DNA of 62,382 bases from Oscillatoriaceae cyanobacterium M33_DOE_052 (GTDB lineage: Bacteria > Cyanobacteriota > Cyanobacteriia > Cyanobacteriales > Laspinemataceae): contig DVDU01000038.1 of NCBI GenBank assembly GCA_015296065.1, positions 1 through 62,382 of the forward strand. Direction: 5' to 3'. This document shows, one piece after another, positions 7,483 to 14,898 of this stretch. Each line of letters starts with the position of its first letter. Positions within the stretch are counted from its first letter, which is position 1. The notes under the pieces are model-generated. The model made no database searches, was not told the DNA's origin, and saw nothing but the letters and a program-made list of their open reading frames with translations. The translations under genes and the position numbers were made by a program.

Positions 7483-9183
7483 ATGCAGAGGTTCAATGAC
7501 TCCGAGCCACCATCAATGCACTTGCTGATTTTAGCAAGTCACCAGGAAAATCTAGAAACAATTGCCACAACCCTCGATTACGCTGGGGTGATTTTTACAT
7601 ATGATGTGGCCTCGGATATCGCCCAAAGTCAGGTGCTGCTCCAAAAGGTGAAATACGATGCCGTGATCTGGGAAGAAAAAATTCCCGACACGAGGGAGCT
7701 GCCTCTGTTGCAAATGGTGCGAGCATCACAGCCGGAAATTCCGGTAATTTTGGTGGCGGAAATTTTGGGAGAAGAGGGGGCGATCGACTGCATCAAAGCG
7801 GGGATATCTGACTGTGTAATCAAAGATCGCTGGTTTCGCCTCCCCCTGGTATTGCGCCGCTCCCTGGCGGAATTTGCCCAGCGCCGAGCCCGAGAAATAG
7901 AGCTGTTACAACTGCGTTCCTCCCAAGCACTGCTCAACCAAATCAGCCGATCGCTCAACTCCAGCCTCGACTTAGCCTCAATTTTGCACCAAATCGTTGA
8001 ACTCACCGGGCAATGTTTCGATGTGGACCGGGTGGTGATGTTTTCTTTGTCTGGGGAAACTGTGACGGCGATCGAAGAATGGCGCGCCTCACCAGAAGTA
8101 CCATCCCTGATTGGATTCCAAGCTCCCCTGGTCGAGTGGATCTATCCTTGGGACCCCGGACAAGATTTGCACGACCACTGGGTTTTCCATGTCCCTGAAT
8201 ACGACCAAATGCCCAAATCCCCCATTTGGCAAGCGCAAATCCACAGGGGGCAAATTCTGTCTTTGCTGCGAGTGCCCATCTATATCCGTCATCGCTTCTT
8301 TGGGGCGCTGTCTTTGCACGTCACCACCAACCGCCGCCGCTTCAGCTTTGAGGAAATCCATCTGCTCGAGCAAATGGCTGACTTCGCCGCGATCGCGATC
8401 CACAACACCCAAAACTACTCCCACCTAGAAAATTTAGTTAAACAGCGCACTCAACAACTAGAACAAGAAAAAATCCTCTCTGAAGCCGCCAACCTCGCCA
8501 AAACCGAATTCCTCTCCAATATGAGCCACGAATTCCGCACCCCCCTCACCGGTATTCTGGGCTTTTCCAACGTCCTGCTCCAGCAAATCTTCGGCCCTTT
8601 AACCGCCAAGCAAAAACAATACATCGCCAGCATCGCCGAATGTGGTCAACACCTCCTCGACCTGATCAATGACCTGCTCGACCTCTCTAAAGTCGAAGCC
8701 GGGAAAGAAGACCTCAATATCCAAACCATCATTGTCGAAGACCTTTGCCTCGCCTGTCTCTCCCTCATCCGTGAGCGCGCTCAAAATCACGGCTTAGAAT
8801 TAAAACTGGAAATCCCCCCTCATATCACCACCTGCTCGGGGGACCAACGCCGCCTCAAACAAATCCTCTTCAACCTCCTATCCAACGCCATCAAATTTAC
8901 CCCCTCTGGCTCCATCACCCTCCGCGTCGAGAGTGCCGAAGGTCAAATCGGCTTTGCTGTCATCGACACTGGTATCGGCATATCCCCAGAGGGTCAGACC
9001 CAGCTTTTCCAGCCTTTCCAACAGCTCCATACCGGTTTCGTCAGTAAATACGAGGGAACTGGTCTCGGTTTGGCTCTCTCTCGGAAACTGGCTCAACTCC
9101 ACAACGGCGATATTACCCTAGTTTCAGAACTCGGCAAAGGCAGCACTTTCACCCTTTGGATACCCAATCTGGGCTCTTATTAG
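7483..9183 (+). CDS. Pseudo-receiver/GAF sensor histidine kinase
   Basis: Predicted cytoplasmic histidine kinase of 566 residues. Residues 12-130 resemble a response-regulator receiver, but the phosphoacceptor position holds Glu64 (YDAVIWEEKIP; the +4 proline is conserved) and the N-terminal acidic pair is missing, so it is probably a non-phosphorylated input domain. A GAF domain follows (about 155-310), then a short coiled coil, the H-box SHEFRTPLTGI with His349, and HATPase_c motifs (NLLSNAIKF, DTGIGIS, GTGLGLAL). GAF domains in cyanobacteria may bind bilins or small ligands; I see no obvious bilin Cys motif. ATG 7516 is an alternative start. Repeats follow directly after the stop. Confidence 0.9.
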   Translation: MQRFNDSEPPSMHLLILASHQENLETIATTLDYAGVIFTYDVASDIAQSQVLLQKVKYDAVIWEEKIPDTRELPLLQMVRASQPEIPVILVAEILGEEGAIDCIKAGISDCVIKDRWFRLPLVLRRSLAEFAQRRAREIELLQLRSSQALLNQISRSLNSSLDLASILHQIVELTGQCFDVDRVVMFSLSGETVTAIEEWRASPEVPSLIGFQAPLVEWIYPWDPGQDLHDHWVFHVPEYDQMPKSPIWQAQIHRGQILSLLRVPIYIRHRFFGALSLHVTTNRRRFSFEEIHLLEQMADFAAIAIHNTQNYSHLENLVKQRTQQLEQEKILSEAANLAKTEFLSNMSHEFRTPLTGILGFSNVLLQQIFGPLTAKQKQYIASIAECGQHLLDLINDLLDLSKVEAGKEDLNIQTIIVEDLCLACLSLIRERAQNHGLELKLEIPPHITTCSGDQRRLKQILFNLLSNAIKFTPSGSITLRVESAEGQIGFAVIDTGIGISPEGQTQLFQPFQQLHTGFVSKYEGTGLGLALSRKLAQLHNGDITLVSELGKGSTFTLWIPNLGSY

Positions 9184-9200
9184 GGCTTTAGCCCAAACTG

Positions 9201-9376
9201 GGTTCGTAGTTGGGCTTCAGCCCCATCTTAACGGAGACTACAGGAGACGGAGGGAGGGCTAAAGCCCTACTACAAACCTGCTTCAGCCCAAAAAAAGGTT
9301 CTTAGTAGGGCTTCAGCCCCATCTTAACGGAGACTACAGGAGACGGAGGGAGGGCTAAAGCCCTACTACAAACCTG
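9201..9376. repeat. Two tandem ~80-bp GGTTCGTAGT elements
   Basis: Copies at 9201-9280 and 9297-9376 are nearly identical and joined by a 16-base spacer. Each starts with GGTTCGTAGT or GGTTCTTAGT, contains GGGCTTCAGCCCC, ATCTTAACGGAGACTACAGG and GGGCTAAAGCCC, and ends ACTACAAACCTG. Each can form a long hairpin. They separate the kinase gene and the convergent VOC gene and may act as a bidirectional terminator. Confidence 0.85.
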
Positions 9377-9393
9377 TTCCCTGAACCAAATCC

Positions 9394-9762
9394 TTAAATC
9401 TGAGTCAACTCAATCACATTGCCATCTGGGTCGCGCACGAACATGGCCGCACGCCCGGAAGCACTCATCTGCACGGGAAACCCGCCCGCTTCCAGTTCCT
9501 CTTTGGCGGCGAAGATATCCACTACCCCCAATGCCACATGCCGGTTTTGCCCCCACTTCTCCTCGTTGACCAGAGTATCCCCTACCCGTGGGGCGACAAT
9601 CAGGTGAATCTGAAAATCTCCTAGCTGATACCACGCTCCTGGATATTTCAGGGGACGATTCACCTTTTCCAGTCCCAGTACCTGAGCGTAAAACTGCTCG
9701 GCTCGTTCCAAGTCGGAAACCAGAACAGCGGCGTGGAGGGATTTGGCAATTTGCATGGGCAT
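9394..9762 (-). CDS. VOC-superfamily (glyoxalase-like) protein
   Basis: Small 122-residue single-module vicinal-oxygen-chelate protein. The beta-alpha-beta-beta-beta repeat is visible twice. It opens with KSLHAAVLVSDLERAEQFYAQVLGLEK (typical VOC start, candidate metal His in LHAAV), continues with QIHLIVAP and HVALGV, and ends FVRDPDGNVIELTQI, where the Glu is the usual last metal ligand. The family includes glyoxalase I, dioxygenases and antibiotic-binding proteins, and the substrate cannot be assigned. Length is normal for the fold. It is transcribed divergently from the McrB-like gene with an 87-base gap. Confidence 0.85.
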   Translation of the reverse strand: MPMQIAKSLHAAVLVSDLERAEQFYAQVLGLEKVNRPLKYPGAWYQLGDFQIHLIVAPRVGDTLVNEEKWGQNRHVALGVVDIFAAKEELEAGGFPVQMSASGRAAMFVRDPDGNVIELTQI

Positions 9763-9849
9763 TGATCAGAATTGAACCGGATAATGCCATTATCGCCAAA
9801 AATGTGTTAATTAAAGCTAGACAGTCCCGCCTAAATTCAAGTTCTCAAA

Positions 9850-11964
9850 GTGCAAAACCGGACAATCGATTGGCTACTGGCTGGGGCAACTACCTTTGTC
9901 GTGGGTGCCATCATCGCTTTAATTCTTGGCCAGAATGCGCCCCACAGCTTGGGCGTCGGTCTGGCAACTACCGCCACCAGTTTGGGGTCGGCTGCCATCC
10001 TCAATAGCAGGATGACGGCTCGCATGGCGGTTTTGGAGCAGCATATTGCCGACACCGATCGAGCAAGAGCATTGAAACAAGAGCTACCGGAATTAAAATC
10101 CCAATCCGCCAGCCTCATCGCTCGCAATGACGAACTCCAACGGCGTCTCGAACAGCAGCAACAGGAAATCGCCGCCGCCCTAGAAAAATCAGGCATCACC
10201 AAAGGTCAGCTCGCCCAACTGCAAGCCCAAGCCAACGAAATCAAAGCCACCATCACCGCCCTCCTCGGCCAAAAACAAGACCTCGATCGGCGTCTTGCTG
10301 CCCTCAATAGAAATTACCCCGACTTGAGCGCCTTAGAGGGGCTACAACAGCGCATCCATGAATGCCAACTGGAAAAAACCAGCTTGGAAGCGCAAATCAC
10401 CGCCCTGGGCAACCGCTTAGGCGCAATGGAAGACCGCCGCCAAAGCCTACAACAGCTAGAAGCCAATCTCGCCATCCGACAAGCAGAATTAGACCAGCTC
10501 AACAGCCGGATTCAATTCGGATCCGGACTGGCGGGGGAAGTGATGGAAAATGAAGCAAAGCTGCAATACCTCAAAGCTCAATGCCAGCAACTACTCACGG
10601 AGCGGCAAAACCTAGAAGGGCTGATTAATCAGCTCCGGCTCGAACAACAGCAACTCGATCGCTCCCTGGAAGAAAAAACCGCCCAATACACCAGTCTAGT
10701 CCAAAAACAGCCGGAAGTGGAAGCCATAGAAAGGCAAATTTTCCACTTGCGCCTAGAAAAAAAGGAGCTGGAACTGGAGAAAGAGCGTCTAGAACACTCT
10801 GTATCTACCCAAGCCCCCTACTACAAAGACCCTTTGCAAACTCTGAAAATGCCCCTCTGGTCGGAATCTGAAATTTCCCATGATTTCAGTACCACGAACA
10901 CCGACGAAGAAGAGTTTTTAAAAGGTTTTTCTGCTTACGTCCAGAAAAGCGGTTTTTATTTTCCCTCCCGCACCATTGCCGCTTTCCACACCTCTTTAAA
11001 GGTGCAAGGAATTTCGGCATTAGTGATTTTATCCGGGATTAGCGGCACAGGCAAAAGCGAATTGCCCCAACTTTACGCCAAATACATGGGTGCCCAATTC
11101 TTAATGCTGGCAGTGCAGCCCCGCTGGGATTCTCCCCAGGATTTGCTCGGTTTTTACAATTACATGGAAAATCAGTTCAAGGCCACATCTTTAACTCGCT
11201 CTATTTATCAATATAATCACTCCCCCAAATGGCAGGATAAAATCGCTTTAATTTTATTAGATGAAATGAATCTGGCGCGGGTGGAATATTATTTCAGCGA
11301 ATTTCTCTCTAAGCTGGAAAGCCGCCGCCACCATGATGCTTATCTGGATATTGATTTGGGCAATTTGACGTTACCGGAAGGGGAACGCCACTTAAAAATT
11401 CCGCCGCAGTTTTTCTTTGTGGGGACGATGAATGAAGACGAAACTACTCAAACTTTATCGGATAAGGTGCTAGACCGAGCAAATGTGATTACCATGTCTC
11501 GTCCCCTCAAGCTGTATTTGGGTAATCATGGTCATCCACCAGAGCTAGGGAGTGGCTGTTTGAGTTACCACCAGTTTAAAAGCTGGTGCAAGTTGCCCAA
11601 CCCTAGCCAACCCGTAGTGCGAGAAGTCGAGCGACTGCTGACGCAAACTAATCAAATTATGGAGGATATGGGGCATCCGTTCGCCCATCGGGTTTATCAG
11701 TCTGTGGTGCATTATACGGTTAATTATCCGGGAGTGGGGGATAATCTTACGGCTGCGGCTTTGGCGGCTCTGTCGGACAGTTTCGCTCAGAAAATCCTGC
11801 CTAAACTCCGGGGGATAATTATTGAAGATGAGCGCACTATGGATAATTTAGACCGGTTGGGCTCGATTGTATCTGGTTTGGCTGATGCGGCTTTGACGGC
11901 GGCTTTTGCTAAGGCAAGGCAGGGCTATCAGTTCCAATGGCGGGGCATTAGTTATGATGTTTAG
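9850..11964 (+). CDS. Membrane-anchored coiled-coil McrB-like AAA+ NTPase
   Basis: The 704-residue protein starts at a GTG. Residues 8-27 are a membrane helix (WLLAGATTFVVGAIIALILG), with a weaker second hydrophobic stretch to about 51. Residues 60-320 are almost continuous coiled coil rich in Gln, Leu and Glu. The C-terminal half is an AAA+ module of the McrB type: Walker A GISGTGKS (396-403), a PRWDSPQDLLGFYNY segment, Walker B LILLDEMN (468-475) and a VGTMNEDETTQTLSDKVLDR block, corresponding to the McrB-family Asn-Asp motif and arginine-finger region. McrB proteins form nucleotide-driven hexamers that move or regulate a nuclease partner. Here the motor would be tethered to the membrane. 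The DUF2357-like gene downstream is the expected partner. Nucleotide preference (GTP or ATP) cannot be told from sequence. Confidence 0.8.
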   Translation: MQNRTIDWLLAGATTFVVGAIIALILGQNAPHSLGVGLATTATSLGSAAILNSRMTARMAVLEQHIADTDRARALKQELPELKSQSASLIARNDELQRRLEQQQQEIAAALEKSGITKGQLAQLQAQANEIKATITALLGQKQDLDRRLAALNRNYPDLSALEGLQQRIHECQLEKTSLEAQITALGNRLGAMEDRRQSLQQLEANLAIRQAELDQLNSRIQFGSGLAGEVMENEAKLQYLKAQCQQLLTERQNLEGLINQLRLEQQQLDRSLEEKTAQYTSLVQKQPEVEAIERQIFHLRLEKKELELEKERLEHSVSTQAPYYKDPLQTLKMPLWSESEISHDFSTTNTDEEEFLKGFSAYVQKSGFYFPSRTIAAFHTSLKVQGISALVILSGISGTGKSELPQLYAKYMGAQFLMLAVQPRWDSPQDLLGFYNYMENQFKATSLTRSIYQYNHSPKWQDKIALILLDEMNLARVEYYFSEFLSKLESRRHHDAYLDIDLGNLTLPEGERHLKIPPQFFFVGTMNEDETTQTLSDKVLDRANVITMSRPLKLYLGNHGHPPELGSGCLSYHQFKSWCKLPNPSQPVVREVERLLTQTNQIMEDMGHPFAHRVYQSVVHYTVNYPGVGDNLTAAALAALSDSFAQKILPKLRGIIIEDERTMDNLDRLGSIVSGLADAALTAAFAKARQGYQFQWRGISYDV

Positions 11965-11966
11965 TG

Positions 11967-12132
11967 GTTTGTCATTTGTCCCGTGTCATTTGTCCCTTGT
12001 CCCTTGTCCCCTTGTCACTTGGAGGAGAAACCGGGTTTCTGAGACAATTTTGGGTTTTCAACCGAGGTTTGGTTAAGAAACCCGGTTTCTGGCAGACAAA
12101 GGACAAAGGACAAAAGACAAAGGACAAATAAC
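11967..12132. repeat. Inverted heptamer-arm island with 65-bp AGAAACC element
   Basis: The left arm has TTGTCCC units (about 11970-12018) and the right arm has inverted GGACAAA units (about 12098-12128). Between them sits a 65-bp palindromic element, 12026-12090, with AGAAACCGGGTTTCT at one end and AGAAACCCGGTTTCT at the other. This fills the gap between the McrB-like gene and its partner and could fold into a large hairpin that affects transcription between them. Confidence 0.85.
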
Positions 12133-12145
12133 ACTTAGGAGATCA

Positions 12146-13702
12146 ATGATGTTTTTTTTATATCCCAATTTATTTGCTTATTTGAATGGCAGAGAACCTC
12201 TGGGTTTAGACGCGGAACTGGCGGCACGCGATCGGCCAGTGATAGCCATCGATAATAGTAGCACTATAGAACCCATACGCAACCGCCATCATATGGTAGC
12301 TGCAGCAGTAAAAAGCCCGCGTTTTCCCGGCAATAATCTGGCTTTTGAGCTAGCCTTTCCTTACCTGCAACCGACAGATAATCTGAATAAGTTACAGCGT
12401 ACTTGGGATTTACCGGGGGGGCAAATTCACATCGCTGATGTGGTGGTTGATGGTGCGGGAATGGACTGGGAGCAGGCCAATGCTGATGTGGATGATACAG
12501 TGGCTTTGATGCTACAAAACCTGATTAATGTCTTTGCTAACCTCGGCAATACCACAGAGACAGAAGCGGAAATAGCTTTATTAGATTTGCCCCAACAGAT
12601 AGCCACAGACTCAGTGGGAGCGGCTCACCTGCCTTTAGTTGTCAGTTTGAATCGTCGCTACAAACTGCATCGCAATTTAGAAATGCTGTTGCCCACATTG
12701 CAACACCAGCTCCGCCGTCGAGCCGAACTGATGCCAGTAGGAAAAATTCAGGAGCTAGATGCTTATTCTCTGCGAGATTATATCCGCCGTCCCGGTAAAA
12801 CTGGGGCGGAAAAAGCTGGGGAAAAGCAAGAGTTAATGGCAGTTAACCGCTATCAAGATTATAACACGGCGGAGAATCAGTTTTTACTTTATTTTGCCAA
12901 GATTTTACGGTGGGAATGCTCCCTCTATGAAAAAAGCAGAGGCTCCCATTATCGGGCTGAGGTAACACGCCTGCGCCACCTCACGGATAGTTTGCACTCG
13001 ACTTTGGAGAAACGGCGTAGTTTGCATCTGGCTCCGGGGGAGCGGTTGCCCAAACCAAATCAGGTTTTGCTCAAACATCCTCTGTACAACCGGGTTTATA
13101 AGGCTTATCTTGATTATCGGGGAAAATCTCGGGAAAAAGCCCAGTTATGGCCTTATAGAAATCAGCTTTTGGCGGAGGCGGTGGGGATTTGTCTGCTGGC
13201 GGCTGTGGTGAAGTTACCGGGAGCGAAAGTGTCCCCAGAAGCGAAGTTAATTTGCTCTCGCCAGCCTGATGGGGGGCAGTATTTGCGTCATCATGTGAAT
13301 TGGCCGGAAATTCCGGTGTTTGTGGGTGGGAAAGTCTGCCATATCCGGGTTAGCAAACCGACGGCTGATGAGCCTTGTTGTGATTGGTTACTGCGGGTGG
13401 AGGTTCCCGAAAAAGGGCGGGTGGTGCAATTGCCGATATGGGTGTTTTGGTATAGCCCGAATTCGGCGGCGGTCTCGGAAGCGGAAGTTTATTTAAGTGG
13501 CTGGCGAAATTATCCCGTGGGCTTGTTATTTTACTTGCAGGAGCGCGCTAATAGTTACTCAGAAACGGGGGATATCGGTCAGCTAATGACGGGCAAAATT
13601 TGGCCTTTTCAGTTGCCCGGTTCTCCTGGTGGCGGTGGTTGGGCAACGGCGGTGGATTTTCTCCAGGAAGTTTTGCAGCGTTGGTTATGGTTGATTTTGT
13701 AA
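12146..13702 (+). CDS. DUF2357-like partner of the McrB-like NTPase
   Basis: The 518-residue protein follows the McrB-like gene and begins at ATG 12146 behind a good AGGAG (12137-12141). The middle section (about residues 150-270) resembles DUF2357, a domain usually encoded beside McrB-type ATPases: a helical region rich in Arg/Leu followed by AVNRYQDYNTAENQFLLYFAKIL. In related proteins a PD-(D/E)XK nuclease follows. Here the C-terminal third has only DWLLRVEVPEKG, without the lysine expected in an active site, so nuclease activity is doubtful. The domain name comes from pattern memory and is moderately certain. Together with the upstream gene it forms the likely two-component core. Confidence 0.65.
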   Translation: MMFFLYPNLFAYLNGREPLGLDAELAARDRPVIAIDNSSTIEPIRNRHHMVAAAVKSPRFPGNNLAFELAFPYLQPTDNLNKLQRTWDLPGGQIHIADVVVDGAGMDWEQANADVDDTVALMLQNLINVFANLGNTTETEAEIALLDLPQQIATDSVGAAHLPLVVSLNRRYKLHRNLEMLLPTLQHQLRRRAELMPVGKIQELDAYSLRDYIRRPGKTGAEKAGEKQELMAVNRYQDYNTAENQFLLYFAKILRWECSLYEKSRGSHYRAEVTRLRHLTDSLHSTLEKRRSLHLAPGERLPKPNQVLLKHPLYNRVYKAYLDYRGKSREKAQLWPYRNQLLAEAVGICLLAAVVKLPGAKVSPEAKLICSRQPDGGQYLRHHVNWPEIPVFVGGKVCHIRVSKPTADEPCCDWLLRVEVPEKGRVVQLPIWVFWYSPNSAAVSEAEVYLSGWRNYPVGLLFYLQERANSYSETGDIGQLMTGKIWPFQLPGSPGGGGWATAVDFLQEVLQRWLWLIL

Positions 13703-13710
13703 TGATTTCT

Positions 13711-13732
13711 GTAGGGGGCATTGCCCCCCTAC
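13711..13732. repeat. Short hairpin after the DUF2357-like gene
   Basis: GTAGGGGGCA pairs with TGCCCCCCTAC (one bulged C). It begins 8 bases after the stop and may help terminate transcription, though no T-run follows. Related GTAGGGG/CCCCTAC palindromes occur at 17026-17053. Confidence 0.6.
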
Positions 13733-13784
13733 TCTGGCTTGATATGAGATAAAATCTGGATGTGGTAATTGGAGGAAAAAACTG

Positions 13785-14018
13785 ATGGATAAATCAAACC
13801 CGATTAATCCTTGGCAGTTGAAACCTTGGTGGTGTCAGCCTTGGTCAATTTTACTGACGGGTGTCAACTTGATGGGGGGGAGCTGGTTATTGCTCCATAA
13901 TATTTGGGTGACTGTGGTGGTGGCGGCGCCAGTATTGGTGTGGATGGGATTTTTTTTGCTGGTTTGGCCAAAATTGATGCAGGCGGAACTGATGGGCGGG
14001 GCAAAGGATGAGGGATGA
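13785..14018 (+). CDS. Small two-helix membrane protein
   Basis: A 77-residue protein with a good ribosome binding site (GGAGGA about 8 bases before ATG). After a conserved-looking NPWQLKPWWCQPWSI segment there are two hydrophobic helices (about residues 22-44 and 46-66). I recall similar short proteins as a cyanobacteria-only family (DUF6737-like), but this is from memory. Function is unknown. Its stop overlaps the first possible ATG of the SDR frame, so the two genes are probably cotranscribed. Confidence 0.7.
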   Translation: MDKSNPINPWQLKPWWCQPWSILLTGVNLMGGSWLLLHNIWVTVVVAAPVLVWMGFFLLVWPKLMQAELMGGAKDEG

Positions 14019-14068
14019 AAGGGTTAGGCGGGGATGGTATCATGGGGGGCACTGCTGGGAGTGAATTT

Positions 14069-14764
14069 ATGAAAGGAAAGTATGTGTTACTGACTGGTGG
14101 GACGGGTGGTCTGGGTATGGGTGTAACTCCTGCGGTTTTGGCGAGGGGTGGCATTCTGACGATGACTTATCGGAATGCCCAACAAGTGGAACGGATGAAA
14201 AGTATTGTATCGCCTGCGGATTTTGCCCGGATTCGGTGGGTGCAACCTAATTTGCTGGATGAAGCTGCGGTGGCGCAGGTGGTGAATGAGATGGAAAGGG
14301 TGGATGTGCTGATTCATTTGGTGGGGGGTTTTGATATGGGTAAAACCCACGATTACACTTATGAAGGGTTTAAATATCAGTTGGAAATGAATTTGCACAC
14401 GTCGTTTTTACTGGCTAAGCATTGTTTGCGGCGGATGCTGGAAACGGGTTATGGTCGGATGGTGATGATTAGCTCGCGGGTGACGGAGCAACCGTTGGGG
14501 CAAATGGCGGCTTATGGGGCGGCGAAGGCGGGTTTGGAGGGGATGACGCGGGCGATCGCGCAGGAAACTAAGGGCACCAACATCACGGCTAATGTGGTTA
14601 GTCCCGGTATTATCGACACTCCGGGCACCAGGCAGGCAATGGGGGCGGAAAATGCCGTAAATTGGGTAAAACCGGATTCTTTGGCGGCTGTGATTTGCTT
14701 CCTGGCTTCTGAAGGGGCTGGGGATATACGTGGCGCTGTGGTGCCGGTGTATGGCAATACTTAG
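14069..14764 (+). CDS. SDR-family oxidoreductase
   Basis: Short-chain dehydrogenase/reductase, expected to use NAD(P)H. The Rossmann motif TGGTGGLGMG is at residues 8-17 and the active-site set is present: Ser in ISSRV, then YGAAKAG (Tyr-x-x-x-Lys). NVVSPGIIDTPGTRQ and a C-terminal GAVVPVYGNT complete the fold. Length from this start is 231 residues, normal for the family. I chose ATG 14069, where GGGAG sits 7-11 bases upstream and the protein starts MKGKYVLLTGG. The frame is open from 14015, which overlaps the preceding gene. The substrate is not predictable; 3-oxoacyl-ACP reductase-like is the nearest description. Confidence 0.88.
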   Translation: MKGKYVLLTGGTGGLGMGVTPAVLARGGILTMTYRNAQQVERMKSIVSPADFARIRWVQPNLLDEAAVAQVVNEMERVDVLIHLVGGFDMGKTHDYTYEGFKYQLEMNLHTSFLLAKHCLRRMLETGYGRMVMISSRVTEQPLGQMAAYGAAKAGLEGMTRAIAQETKGTNITANVVSPGIIDTPGTRQAMGAENAVNWVKPDSLAAVICFLASEGAGDIRGAVVPVYGNT

Positions 14765-14779
14765 AATTAAGGGGGGAGA

Positions 14780-14895
14780 ATTGTAATTTGTCCGCTTTTC
14801 ATTTGTCCATCTTCATTTGTATGAATAAACAACTGACAAAGGACTAAGGACTGCCGGACTAATGACCAATGACCAATAACCAATGACCAATAGCT
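14780..14895. repeat. Heptamer repeat island
   Basis: Left part holds TTTGTCC/TCATTTG units. The right part holds GACAAAGGACTAAGGACT and then a run of CCAATGA-type heptamers (about 14854-14890) ending just before the kinase start. The two halves are partly inverted. Confidence 0.75.
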
Positions 14896-14898
14896 AAA

